Shown here in pieces: positions 43,656 to 51,707 of a DNA stretch of 64,000 nt; positions within the stretch are counted from its first letter, which is position 1, and every line of letters begins with the position of its first letter. A model generated the notes under the pieces. It saw only the letters and a list, made by a program, of their open reading frames with translations. It was not told the origin of the DNA and made no database searches. This DNA is from Cryobacterium sp. SO2 (GTDB lineage Bacteria; Actinomycetota; Actinomycetes; Actinomycetales; Microbacteriaceae). Made by a program: the position numbers and the translations under genes. Location: positions 1,116,001 through 1,180,000 of the forward strand of contig NZ_CP117849.1 in NCBI RefSeq assembly GCF_026151165.2. Direction: 5' to 3'.

Positions 43656-43691
43656 GCGGTGAGCGGCACATGTGCCGGTCACCGCTTTTTT
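43656..43691 (+). terminator. Strong rho-independent terminator after ychF
   Basis: GCGGTGA (43656-43662) and TCACCGC (43679-43685) enclose an inner CGGCACATGTGCCG palindrome; six T residues follow. It covers base 43672, where a long reading of the next gene would start, so that start is ruled out. Confidence 0.88.
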
Positions 43692-43746
43692 CTGCAGATG
43701 CTATCGGCGTTGGCTCGTGGATATCATTGAGAGCTCGAACAATCAC

Positions 43747-44328
43747 ATGCTGACGGCAGTCATACATGTCTCAGGTGCGCTGGATCCGGTTTGGGGGGAC
43801 GCAGCGGATCGACACGACCATCGGATCACCTACGTGGACTATGCAGCACGACAACAACGCGCTGAACAACTGGTGCAGGAGATAGGCCTTCCCCGCCCCC
43901 TGAACTCGGAACTCCTCCACCGCCACATGGAGCAGCTCCGGAAGAAGAAGATCCTCGTCCTGCAGGCGCCTCAGGGATTGGTGGACAGAGGAATCTGCGC
44001 GCTCTGGCTCGAGGTTTCGGGTGAAGAATTTGAGCGGATCTACTACGCGCCGACAGACTCGGCCGTGCACCGGCAGCAGTTCGTGAATCATGAATTCGGA
44101 CACATGATCCTCAACCATAAGAAGATGATCATGCCGGCCGACAGAGTTGCACTTCTCGCACCCCTCGTCCCGATGAACGCCATCGTCTCGGCGCTCTCCA
44201 GAAGCAGCTTCACTGACGAGGAAGAAGCAATGGCGGAAGTCATTGGGGACGAGCTTGCGATGATCCTTCGGAAGGACGCGGCACTGAGCAGGCGCCCGGC
44301 CGAGACCGGATTCGGGCAGATTCTCTGA
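43747..44328 (+). CDS. ImmA/IrrE family metallo-endopeptidase
   Basis: About 193 residues from ATG 43747 (MLTAVIHVSGALDPVW...); GTG 43717 is an alternative. The zinc motif HEFGH (in VNHEFGHMILNHKK) and the following Glu-containing helix define the ImmA/IrrE fold. Members cleave a repressor partner, e.g. ImmR or DdrO, to switch on genes. The start at 43672 falls inside the ychF terminator and is excluded. GC content and codon choices (many A/T third positions, TTG, AAG) are visibly lower than in the flanking genes. Its stop (TGA 44326-44328) overlaps the next start by one base; the three genes form one unit. Confidence 0.88.
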   Translation: MLTAVIHVSGALDPVWGDAADRHDHRITYVDYAARQQRAEQLVQEIGLPRPLNSELLHRHMEQLRKKKILVLQAPQGLVDRGICALWLEVSGEEFERIYYAPTDSAVHRQQFVNHEFGHMILNHKKMIMPADRVALLAPLVPMNAIVSALSRSSFTDEEEAMAEVIGDELAMILRKDAALSRRPAETGFGQIL

Positions 44329-45362
44329 TGTTCGCACTGATCGAATACGCGGTGCTCGCGGCCCTCTGGGGCACGACCCTTCTCCTTGTCCCCAGCGCGC
44401 TCCGCGGAAAACGACGTCTGCTGTTCTGGTTCATGCTGGCCTTCGCCGTCACCATGTCGTTGATTTCCGACGGCCCGTATGCGGTCACTGACGGACTCCT
44501 AGGCGGAGTCGACATCACCTATTTCATCTTCCACGCGACAGCGATCCTTTGTGTGGCCTTGTTCGACTCCCTCATCCAGACGGCCGTCTCGAAGGCCGGG
44601 CTAACCTCCATTCGAAAGCGATTCGCCTTCTGGGGAGCGACCGGGCTGATCCTCCTCCAAGCTGGCCTCTTCTTCACTAACGACTGGAACATTGACAACC
44701 TCCAGTTCATCGGCCCTGGTGACTGGAGTCAGCTCGTCTACAGCTTCACGACCTGGATTGCTCTGATCGTTCTTGCGATCTCGACGATCGTCGCGTGCTC
44801 GACGGACTTCACGCGTCAGTCGGACACCTCGCTCAAGATTGCACTCGTGATGATCTCTGCCGGGTGCGCATTCGTGTCGCTCTACGTCGTTATTCAGATG
44901 GGTGTGGCGATCAACAGGGCAGCGGGTGGCACCACCGTCAACGCGACAGTTGATTTCTTGTCGGTGGCTTGCCCGCTCCTTGCCCCCGTTCTCCTGTCGC
45001 TTGGTCTCGGTCTCCGCCTGCTGATCGGAGCGTCCAGGAACCTGAGTGAGGCAGGCAGAAGCCGGCGGCTGCTGTGGAAGGTCACCCCACTTTGGGAGCG
45101 GCTGCTCGCCGACCGACCTGAGCTCAGTATTGAAGCGCCAATGTCACGGCTAACGGTGTGCTTTCGGGGGAAGCACGCGGCACACCTCCACCGCCGCTAC
45201 GTCGAGGTTCGTGACAGTCTGCTTCTCCACCCCAACCAACCACTCTCAGCTCGCGAAGCCACGCTCATCCAGAGGATCGAAGAGCATATTCGCCAGGCCT
45301 CCGATGCATCTCGCGCAACCACAAACGACTCGAGGACCGATGAGTATCAAAACGCCCAGTGA
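44328..45362 (+). CDS. Seven-TM MAB_1171c/DUF6545-like membrane protein
   Basis: 344 residues. Residues 1-235 hold about seven membrane helices with a Phe/Trp-rich core and no transport motif I recognise. The C-terminal 110 residues (LLWKVTPLWERLLADRPEL...RLTVC..., then HRRYVEVRDSLLLHP near res 292) match the DUF6545 cytoplasmic tail of actinobacterial MAB_1171c-type proteins. Family function is unknown; the annotation 'putative transporter' is weak. The protein is coupled by a one-base overlap to the metallopeptidase and by a 23-base overlap to the HTH gene, which favours a signalling role over simple transport. Confidence 0.85.
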   Translation: MFALIEYAVLAALWGTTLLLVPSALRGKRRLLFWFMLAFAVTMSLISDGPYAVTDGLLGGVDITYFIFHATAILCVALFDSLIQTAVSKAGLTSIRKRFAFWGATGLILLQAGLFFTNDWNIDNLQFIGPGDWSQLVYSFTTWIALIVLAISTIVACSTDFTRQSDTSLKIALVMISAGCAFVSLYVVIQMGVAINRAAGGTTVNATVDFLSVACPLLAPVLLSLGLGLRLLIGASRNLSEAGRSRRLLWKVTPLWERLLADRPELSIEAPMSRLTVCFRGKHAAHLHRRYVEVRDSLLLHPNQPLSAREATLIQRIEEHIRQASDASRATTNDSRTDEYQNAQ

Positions 45363-45810
45363 AGCGGATGGGACGGCGGCCCCGCTACCCACTCCCCAGA
45401 TGGAGCTCGCACGCAAACTGAATCTGCTGCTCGACGTTGTCGTGGCCGAAGGAAACACCCCGTACACCTACCGCGAGATCGCCGCCGGTCTCAAAGCCAA
45501 GAAGGTTTCGCTCTCGAGGGCCCGATGGCAGTACATGGTCAGGGGCGAAGGCCCTCTGGTCAGTGATGCCCTGCTTCTGACTGAGATCGCGAACTTTTTC
45601 GGGATTGCACCGGAGTACCTACTCGGGTCCGATGATGACCTGCCGGAGCGCATTGATTCTCAGCTGGAATTGGTCCGCATGATCCGGGTCAAGCGAGTGA
45701 TCAACTTCGCGGCCCGAACCCTCGGGGATACGTCACCAGAAGCTCTTCGAGAGATCACGAAGCTTCTCGAGGGCGGGTTGTCCGGCGGCTCGAACCGGAC
45801 GGACGAGTAA
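45340..45810 (+). CDS. XRE-type helix-turn-helix regulator
   Basis: 156 residues from ATG 45340, with GAGGA four bases upstream. The HTH lies about res 25-80: YTYREIAAGLKAKKVSLSRARWQYMVRGEGPLVSDALLLTEIANFFGIAPEYLLG (key residues YREIAAGL, SRARWQYMVRGEG, EIANFFGIAPEYLLG, the XRE recognition pattern). The C-terminal part is acidic, then a short Ser/Gly tail. It overlaps the seven-TM gene by 23 bases. It is the obvious candidate for the protein that the ImmA/IrrE peptidase cleaves. The two hairpins after a short gap close the unit. Confidence 0.87.
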   Translation: MSIKTPSEADGTAAPLPTPQMELARKLNLLLDVVVAEGNTPYTYREIAAGLKAKKVSLSRARWQYMVRGEGPLVSDALLLTEIANFFGIAPEYLLGSDDDLPERIDSQLELVRMIRVKRVINFAARTLGDTSPEALREITKLLEGGLSGGSNRTDE

Positions 45811-45873
45811 CACCCTCCACGACCACGCGCCGATCGCAGAGCTGGACGGGCGGTGCGCAGGGTGGTGATCATC

Positions 45874-45915
45874 ATGCCGAAAGAGGTAGGGTTAGACATG
45901 TCCAAGGGGGGATAA
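45874..45915 (+). other. Possible 13-codon peptide ORF downstream of the HTH gene
   Basis: ATG CCG AAA ... GGA TAA encodes MPKEVGLDMSKGG. AGGGTGG stands eight bases upstream as a possible ribosome binding site. It uses a rare TTA codon and lies between the HTH gene and two tandem hairpins. There is no independent evidence that it is translated; it is listed because a small peptide would complete the neighbouring sensing module. Confidence 0.25.
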
Positions 45916-45916
45916 A

Positions 45917-45983
45917 CGTCCCGCCGAGTGGGGGAACGCGGCGGGACGCAACGTGACCCAGGCGTGGGGGGACGCCTCGGGTC
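45917..45983. terminator. Two tandem hairpins ending the ImmA/IrrE-7TM-HTH unit
   Basis: Hairpin 1: CGTCCCGCCG (45917-45926) with CGGCGGGACG (45939-45948), a perfect 10-bp stem. Hairpin 2: GACCCAGGCGT (45955-45965) with ACGCCTCGGGTC (45972-45983), one bulge, loop GGGGGG. They stand between convergent genes (HTH + and SDR -). Confidence 0.7.
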
Positions 45984-46018
45984 GCGAAACAACTCTATCG
46001 GCGACCCCATAAGCCGGA

Positions 46019-46801
46019 CTACAACTCCTTCGTCAGCCCGCCATCGATGCGGAAATCAGCGCCGGTGACATTGCCCGCCCGATTGCTGGCCAGCACGAGC
46101 ACGAGGTCGGCGACCTCCTTCGGTTCGGTGAACCTGCCGGTGGAGAACCCGCCGCCGGCGTCGATCACCCGCCGGCGCGCCTCATCGGGGGAGATGCCCA
46201 TGGCTGCGGCCACCGTCGCCGCGACCCCGGTCTCGCCCAGCCAGAGCGACGTTGACACCGGTCCGGGACTGATGGTGTTGAAGCGCAGGCCCCGGTCGCC
46301 GAACTCCTTGGAGAGCGCCTTAGACAGGTTCCACACGCCCGCCTTCGCGGCCGAGTAGTCGATCACTCCCGGGTCGGGAAGGAAGGCGTTCACCGACCCG
46401 ACGGTCACGACGGTTCCGCCGCCGCGCTCGATGAGCAGGGGGATTGCTGCGCGGGTGGTGCGCACCACCGCCATCAGGTCGAGGTTGAGCGTGGCCAGCC
46501 AATCCTCATCGGAGATGTCGAGAAACCCCGTCGTGCGGGGTGTGAGCGCACCGACGTTGTTGACGAGGATGTCCAGACCGTCTGCGGCCTCGGCGACCAG
46601 CGCTGCCGGGCCGGCGGCGGTCGACAGATCAACGGGAACAAAGCGGACGGCGTCGCCGAGGGCATCGAGCTCGGCCGACGATGAGCGGGACCCGGCGATC
46701 ACCCGCACCCCCTCTGCGACGAGCGCCGTGGTCACGGCGAGTCCGATTCCCTTGCTGGCGCCGGTCACGACGGCGGTCTTCCCGACAAGCTCAAGATCCA
46801 T
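46019..46801 (-). CDS. SDR family oxidoreductase
   Basis: 260 residues. Classic short-chain dehydrogenase: TGASKGIG cofactor loop (res 14-21), NNVG (res about 84-87), catalytic Ser in VGSVNAF, YSAAKAG (Tyr and Lys) near res 148, and the ISPGPV loop. It reduces or oxidises an alcohol/ketone or sugar using NAD(P)(H). The MSD-like substrate loop is rich in Gly/Ala and gives no specificity. It is divergent from the photolyase, 141 nt apart, and convergent with the HTH gene. Confidence 0.92.
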   Translation of the reverse strand: MDLELVGKTAVVTGASKGIGLAVTTALVAEGVRVIAGSRSSSAELDALGDAVRFVPVDLSTAAGPAALVAEAADGLDILVNNVGALTPRTTGFLDISDEDWLATLNLDLMAVVRTTRAAIPLLIERGGGTVVTVGSVNAFLPDPGVIDYSAAKAGVWNLSKALSKEFGDRGLRFNTISPGPVSTSLWLGETGVAATVAAAMGISPDEARRRVIDAGGGFSTGRFTEPKEVADLVLVLASNRAGNVTGADFRIDGGLTKEL

Positions 46802-46942
46802 GGGTCACGTTCCTTCGATTCGGGGCGAATGATGGGGTGGGGCGCGATCCTCCTGGCTGCCTGAGGTCACGATGATTCTCATCCTGTTTCATCCGATCGG
46901 GAACTCCCATTGGCCCCGGGACGCAGCGCCTATCGTGGGGGT

Positions 46943-48538
46943 ATGCATCCGGGTCAGAATGTGCGTCTTGTCCTGCCGCACCAGCTCTTCGAGCAGCACC
47001 TCGACGCGGCGGGCGACACTGTGTTCGTGCTCATCGAGCATGACCTGCTCTTTCGCCAGTACCGGTTCCATTCCCACAAGCTGGTGCTGCATCGCGCGTC
47101 GATGGCGCGCTTCGCCGGCCGGTTGCGCGAGCGCGGCTACGAGGTCGTCGAGCTGCAGACTGATGCCTCCCGGAGCTCCCATGACCAGCTCGCCGAGTGT
47201 GTGCGCACGCGCGGGCCGGCGCGGGTGACCTGGTTCGACGTGGTCGATGACTGGCTCGAGCAGGATCTGTTCGCCGGGCTTGCCGACGGCGGGTATCGGA
47301 TGCGCCCCGACGACGTGCTGGAGACCCCGAACTTCCTCACCGACCGGGCGGAGATCGACGACTGGTTCTCCCACAATGGCTCCCGCATGCAGGAGTTCTA
47401 CGTGTGGCAACGCCGCCGCCTGGGCATCCTGCTCGACGACGGCAAACCTGTCGGCGGCAAGTGGTCGTTCGACGCCGACAACCGCAAGAAACTGCCGCGC
47501 GGCTATGCGCCCCCTGTCGTCGGTCGGTTCGCGGGCAACTCCGCGCTGCACAGCGAGGGGACCTTCGATTTCGACGCGCTGATGACCGACATCGACCCCG
47601 CCCAGGTGCCGCCCGAGGTCGACCTCGCCATCGCCTGGGTCAGCGCCGAGTTCCCGGATGCTCCGGGCGACCCGCAGCTGTTCGCCTGGCCGACGAGCGG
47701 CGATGAAGCGCGGGCGCATCTGCAGGAGTTCGTGCGCGAACGGCTGCACGACTTCGGGCCGTATGAGGACGCGATCTCCACGGTGCATCCGTTCATCAAT
47801 CACGGCCTGCTCACCGCCGCGTTGAACGTCGGGCTGCTGGACCCGCGCGAGGTCGTGCAGGCCGTGCTCGACGGCGCCGATCAGGACACCCCGCTGGCCT
47901 CGGTGGAGGGGTTCGTGCGGCAGGTGGTCGGCTGGCGGGAGTACATGCGCGCCACTTATCGAACCAGCGGGCGCGGGATGCGCACTTCGAACCGGCTCGA
48001 CCACCAGCGCGCGCTGGGGGAGGGTTGGTGGGACGCGACCACCGGACTGGCGCCGGTGGACCTGGTGATCTCCCGCGTGCTCGACACCGGGTACGCCCAC
48101 CACATCGAGCGGCTGATGGTGCTCGGCAACGCGATGGCGCTGCTGCGCATCCACCCCGACGCGGTCTACGAGTGGTTCATGGAGATGTTCATCGACGCCT
48201 ACGACTGGGTGATGGTGCCCAACGTTTACGCGATGAGCCAGTTCGCCGCGGGGGACGACATCACCACCAAGCCCTACGTGTCCGGCAGCAACTACCTGCG
48301 CAAGATGTCGGATCTGCCGGCGGGCGAGTGGATGGCCGATTGGGACGGCCTGTACTGGACGTTCATCGACGACCACCGCGCGGTGTTCGCGGCCAACCCC
48401 CGCACCCGCATGGTGGTCTCGCTGCTCGGCAACATGGACCCGGGCACCTGGGATGCCCATCGGCGCCGCGCCGACGCGCTCCTGGGCGTCGCGCAGAGCA
48501 CGCCCCTGCTTGGGGCGCGCAGGCGCGAAGGACGCTGA
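46943..48538 (+). CDS. FeS-BCP-type cryptochrome/photolyase lacking its iron-sulfur cysteines
   Basis: 531 residues from ATG 46943 (MHPGQNVRLVLPHQLFEQHL). The family block KWSFDADNRKKLP, then PPVVGRF, GWREYMRATY, NRLDHQRALGEGWWD, HHIERLMVLGNAMALLRIHPDAVYEWFMEMFIDAYDWVMVPNVYAMSQ (key blocks only) and KPYVSGSNYLRKMSD match PhrB/COG3046 (bacterial (6-4) photolyases and cryptochromes). The four cysteines that hold the 4Fe-4S cluster are missing: the loop after MSD is short (LPAGEWMADWDGLYW) and only one Cys exists (res 86). FAD-dependent photorepair or light signalling remains possible. Convergent with the VOC gene. Confidence 0.9.
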   Translation: MHPGQNVRLVLPHQLFEQHLDAAGDTVFVLIEHDLLFRQYRFHSHKLVLHRASMARFAGRLRERGYEVVELQTDASRSSHDQLAECVRTRGPARVTWFDVVDDWLEQDLFAGLADGGYRMRPDDVLETPNFLTDRAEIDDWFSHNGSRMQEFYVWQRRRLGILLDDGKPVGGKWSFDADNRKKLPRGYAPPVVGRFAGNSALHSEGTFDFDALMTDIDPAQVPPEVDLAIAWVSAEFPDAPGDPQLFAWPTSGDEARAHLQEFVRERLHDFGPYEDAISTVHPFINHGLLTAALNVGLLDPREVVQAVLDGADQDTPLASVEGFVRQVVGWREYMRATYRTSGRGMRTSNRLDHQRALGEGWWDATTGLAPVDLVISRVLDTGYAHHIERLMVLGNAMALLRIHPDAVYEWFMEMFIDAYDWVMVPNVYAMSQFAAGDDITTKPYVSGSNYLRKMSDLPAGEWMADWDGLYWTFIDDHRAVFAANPRTRMVVSLLGNMDPGTWDAHRRRADALLGVAQSTPLLGARRREGR

Positions 48539-48566
48539 GCGGGGCGAACGCATCCGTTTGCCCCGC
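48539..48566. terminator. Bidirectional hairpin between the photolyase and VOC genes
   Basis: GCGGGGCGAACG (48539-48550) and CGTTTGCCCCGC (48555-48566) pair at 11 of 12 positions with loop CATC. It begins right at the photolyase stop codon and ends 13 nt before the VOC stop. Confidence 0.6.
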
Positions 48567-48579
48567 CCGGATGGTCAGC

Positions 48580-49005
48580 TCAGGCCGCGCTCCACGCCAC
48601 CTCCACGTCGAACACCCAGGTGACCCCGAAGGGGTCGGTGAGCATCCCGTACAGCGGCGACCACTGCGATGCTGCCAGGGGTTCGACGATGGTAGCGCCC
48701 TCGGCGAGCTTGTCCCAGTAGCCGGTGATCTCCGCCGCGTCCGTGCCACGGACGGAGACGTACACCGGGATCGTGCCCGGTTCGTAGGGCATCGCCGGCG
48801 GCACATCGAAGGCCATGATGCGGAACCCGTCGTCGGCGGTGACCGAGCCGAAGAGGATCTGGTCGGCCTCGGCCGGCTCGGTCACCCGGTGGGCATCCGC
48901 GTAGCTGACCGCGACCAGCTGGCCGCCGAAGACGCCCTGGTAGAACTCGAGTGCGGCGCGGGCGTCGCCGCGGAAGTTGAGGTGGGTGGTGGTCTGGATG
49001 GTCAT
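48580..49005 (-). CDS. VOC family protein (PhnB/glyoxalase fold)
   Basis: 141 residues from ATG 49005, preceded by GAGGAG. Two beta-alpha-beta-beta-beta units: THLNFRGDARAALEFYQGVFGGQLVAVSY and the second half ending YGMLTDPFGVTWVFDVEV. This is the PhnB-like subgroup; the DPFGVTWVF motif supplies the metal-ligand position. Function unproven (lyase, dioxygenase or binding protein). Divergent from the WYL regulator with only 102 nt between, so the WYL protein probably controls it. Confidence 0.88.
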   Translation of the reverse strand: MTIQTTTHLNFRGDARAALEFYQGVFGGQLVAVSYADAHRVTEPAEADQILFGSVTADDGFRIMAFDVPPAMPYEPGTIPVYVSVRGTDAAEITGYWDKLAEGATIVEPLAASQWSPLYGMLTDPFGVTWVFDVEVAWSAA

Positions 49006-49107
49006 GGCTGCTCCTCGGATGAAGGTGCCGGGCTTCTCCCGGACACCGGCCATGCTCACAGCAGAAGAGGACAGCTTCGGTCCTCTACTCCGCCTAGAGT
49101 GAAAAAC

Positions 49108-50094
49108 ATGACGTCCACCACATCAAGGCTGCTGCTGTTGCTCTCGTTGCTGCAGACCAGGCGGGACTGGCCAGGGGTGCTGCTGGCCGATCGGCTGGAA
49201 ATCAGCCACCGCACCGTGCGCCGGGACGTCGAGCGCCTCCGCGAGATGGGGTACAGCATCCAGGCTATGAAGGGGCCGGATGGCGGCTACCGGCTGGATG
49301 CGGGCAGCGAACTGCCGCCGCTGCTGTTCGACGATGATCAGGTCATCGCACTCACCGTGGCGCTGCAGGCCGCCGCCGTGACCGGGGCCGGCATCGACGA
49401 GGCCGCCGTGCGGGCGCTGACCACGATGCGCCAGGTGATGCCCGCGCGCCTGCGCCACCGCCTGGACGCCCTCCAGTTCACGGCCATCCCCGCCCGCCCG
49501 GGAGTCGCCGGCGCCGACCCGGTGTCACCGGATGTGCTCGTCGCGCTGTCCACCGCCATCCGCGCCCGCGAGGTGCTGCGGTTCGACTACCCGAGCCGGC
49601 AGCCCGGCGATGCGGGCACCCCACCGCCGCCGCGCCGGGTCGAACCGCACCACCTGGTCACCTCGGGCGGGCGCTGGTACCTGGTCGGCTGGGACCTCGA
49701 GCTGGCCGACTGGAGGATCTTCCGCGTCGACCGGGTCACTCCGCGCATCCCCACCGGCCCCCGGTTCACTCCCCGCGAGGTGCCCGGCGGCAACGTGCGC
49801 GACTACGTGTCCGCCCGGTTCAAGGGCTCGCCGCGGGAGAACGACTGGCCGTGCCGGGGCACGGTCATCCTGGGCCTGCCGGCCAGCGCGGTGCTGCCGT
49901 TCGCCGGCGACGGCTCCGTGGAAGACCTCGGGCCCGACCGCTGCCGGTACGAGGTCGGCTCCTGGTCGTGGGTGGCGCTGGCCGCGGCGCTCGGCCGGTT
50001 CGACACCACCGTCGAGGTGGTCGGCCCGCCCGAGCTGGCTGCCGCCTTCGGGGACCTGGCTGTTCGGTATGCGGCCACCGCGTCTACGGACTAG
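49108..50094 (+). CDS. WYL-domain transcriptional regulator with N-terminal HTH (YafY-like)
   Basis: 328 residues from ATG 49108 (GTG 49099 is equally possible). N-terminal HTH_11: SRLLLLLSLLQTRRDWPGVLLADRLEISHRTVRRDVERLREMGYSIQAMKGPDGGYRL (key: LADRLEISHRTVRRDVERLREMGY). Middle WYL domain: VEPHHLVTSGGRWYLVGWDLELADWRIFRVDRVT, with the W-Y-L triad in RWYLVGW. C-terminal WCX-like extension. WYL domains bind nucleic acid or nucleotide ligands. Divergent from the VOC gene; its stop overlaps the stop of the convergent UBP gene (CTAG). Confidence 0.92.
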   Translation: MTSTTSRLLLLLSLLQTRRDWPGVLLADRLEISHRTVRRDVERLREMGYSIQAMKGPDGGYRLDAGSELPPLLFDDDQVIALTVALQAAAVTGAGIDEAAVRALTTMRQVMPARLRHRLDALQFTAIPARPGVAGADPVSPDVLVALSTAIRAREVLRFDYPSRQPGDAGTPPPPRRVEPHHLVTSGGRWYLVGWDLELADWRIFRVDRVTPRIPTGPRFTPREVPGGNVRDYVSARFKGSPRENDWPCRGTVILGLPASAVLPFAGDGSVEDLGPDRCRYEVGSWSWVALAAALGRFDTTVEVVGPPELAAAFGDLAVRYAATASTD

Positions 50095-50444
50095 CCACCG
50101 AGCTGATCCCGCCAGTCCGCAGGAACACGTCCGGCCGGGCCGGGAACGGGCTGGCTCGCGGGATGATGCTGCGGATCGGCCAGCCGTGGTCCGTGTGCGA
50201 AGGCATTCAGGTCATAGCTCCAAAACCAGTCCTCCCCAGGCTCGAAACTTTGGATGATCGGGTGATTCGCGAGCACGGCGTGCGCGGCGGCGTGGCGGTT
50301 CAGCGAATCGTTGCAACAGCCGATGTGACCGCAGGCGGCGCACCGCCGCAGATGCAACCACCAAGAACCGGTCGCGTCGCACTCGACGCATCCGGCGCCG
50401 CTCGGTGTGGCCCCGGGGTCGATACCGTGCTCGATCGATGCCAT
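50091..50444 (-). CDS. UBP-type zinc finger protein
   Basis: 117 residues from ATG 50444, preceded by GGAGGCGGAGCG. The zf-UBP pattern is clear: GCVECDATGSWWLHLRRCAACGHIGCCNDSLNRHAAAHAVLANHPIIQSFEPGEDWFWSYDLN (key residues: C-x2-C, C-x2-C, HxxCC, H-x3-H, EPGEDWFWSY). The bacterial fold is stand-alone and uncharacterised. Its final codons overlap the WYL gene by four bases in a convergent arrangement. Confidence 0.9.
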   Translation of the reverse strand: MASIEHGIDPGATPSGAGCVECDATGSWWLHLRRCAACGHIGCCNDSLNRHAAAHAVLANHPIIQSFEPGEDWFWSYDLNAFAHGPRLADPQHHPASQPVPGPAGRVPADWRDQLGG

Positions 50445-50544
50445 CGCTCCGCCTCCTGCCCGGGGATTCGTAACCGGTCCTGCCAGTGAAGTCTCGGGAA
50501 CGCCGAATTTCAAGGCCGAATTCCAGCGGCGGCGAGCAAGCCGG

Positions 50545-51573
50545 CTAGCGCTGACTCGGGTCGACCTCGGGCTGCACGGTGTCGATCTGCAGGGCGCCGT
50601 CTCCGGTGGCGAGGGTCCAGGCTGCGCCGATGTAGGCGATGGCCGTCATCTCACCGGTGCCGAACCCCACGTTGAAACTGCCCGTGAGTAGAAGGCCCTC
50701 CTCGTCGCTCCCGTCGAACAGGCTGGGCGCCGTGGTGCGCAGGGTGTCCTCGGTGAGGGTGGCGGTGCCGCGCTCGTCACGGATGGCCGTGTCGACGATG
50801 GTGGCATCCGTGGCGGGGTAGGCGGCCCTGAACGGTACGCGCACCACCAGCAGCGGCGTGACCTGGTCCACGTCGAGGGTGGCGAAGATCTTGTCCACCT
50901 GGATGTCGGTGCTGCCGGCCCGCGGGCCGCCATCCCGGGCCAGGGGAGTCGGCAGACTCTGGGTGACGATCACGCCGGTGTCCCTGAGTCCGTCGCTCTC
51001 CACGAGCGGGGCAAAGCGTGCTTGCGCGGCCGGCGAGAACGCATCCTTGGCCGTGTCGAACCAGGCGCTGTCGGTCACCGAGTAGTCGTCCAGGCGCGTC
51101 GAGTCCAGGCCCTGTTCGGCCACGTAGGCCACCGCGACCTGCTGCGCGGCCCGAGCGTCGTCAATCGTGAAGCCGTAGGTTGTGAGGGAGTCGAGGTCGA
51201 CGACGGCATCGTCGAACGGCACTGCGGCGGGGTCGATCGCGGTGCGGCAATACGATCCGGCGGCGTCCGTGACCTGCGCGGCGGCGATGACGTCGCCCCA
51301 CGGTCCCTGGCTGTCGGATTCTGGGCAGGCCGCAACCGGGGTGCTGCTGGGATCGGTGGTGGGGGTCGCGCTCGCGACCGGGTCTGCCGTGCTGCCGGTG
51401 CCGGGGGAGGCGCCGGCGCATCCTGCCAGGGCCAACACCACGGCACTGATCAGGGCGGTACGCGCGACGGCGGTGGTGGGCCGGTGCCGGGCTGGAACGG
51501 GTCGACTCCGCCGGGCCGTTGCGGTCTCAGTCGAACCTGTGGCGTGTGTTGAACGGCGGAATATCCTCGTCAT
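50545..51573 (-). CDS. Lipoprotein with unknown extracytoplasmic domain
   Basis: 342 residues from ATG 51573. A basic region (RRSRPVPARHRPTT) is followed by a signal peptide with lipobox VLALAGCAG, so it is membrane-anchored on the outer face. Then a Thr/Pro linker and a folded domain with two early cysteines (CPESDSQG and SYCRTA) and a regular beta-rich stretch (VDKIFATLDVDQVTPLLVVRVPFRAAY). I do not recognise the domain. It is transcribed in the same direction as the LysR gene, with a large inverted repeat between them. Confidence 0.75.
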   Translation of the reverse strand: MTRIFRRSTHATGSTETATARRSRPVPARHRPTTAVARTALISAVVLALAGCAGASPGTGSTADPVASATPTTDPSSTPVAACPESDSQGPWGDVIAAAQVTDAAGSYCRTAIDPAAVPFDDAVVDLDSLTTYGFTIDDARAAQQVAVAYVAEQGLDSTRLDDYSVTDSAWFDTAKDAFSPAAQARFAPLVESDGLRDTGVIVTQSLPTPLARDGGPRAGSTDIQVDKIFATLDVDQVTPLLVVRVPFRAAYPATDATIVDTAIRDERGTATLTEDTLRTTAPSLFDGSDEEGLLLTGSFNVGFGTGEMTAIAYIGAAWTLATGDGALQIDTVQPEVDPSQR

Positions 51574-51707
51574 TGTGACCCCCTGTGGCGATAGTAACAC
51601 CATGATTTTCCCCGGTCACGGCTTGTTCCCGAAGGGGGGTGGCGGGCGAATCCCTGCCGCATCGTGCAGCCGGCGTCAGTCGAGCATCCGCCGCCCGCCC
51701 GCGCTCA

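Noticed and set aside
43672..43746. Longer N-terminus for the ImmA/IrrE protein starting at GTG 43672
   Set aside because: That codon lies inside the stem of the strong ychF terminator, so it cannot be part of a separate transcript; a later start is needed.
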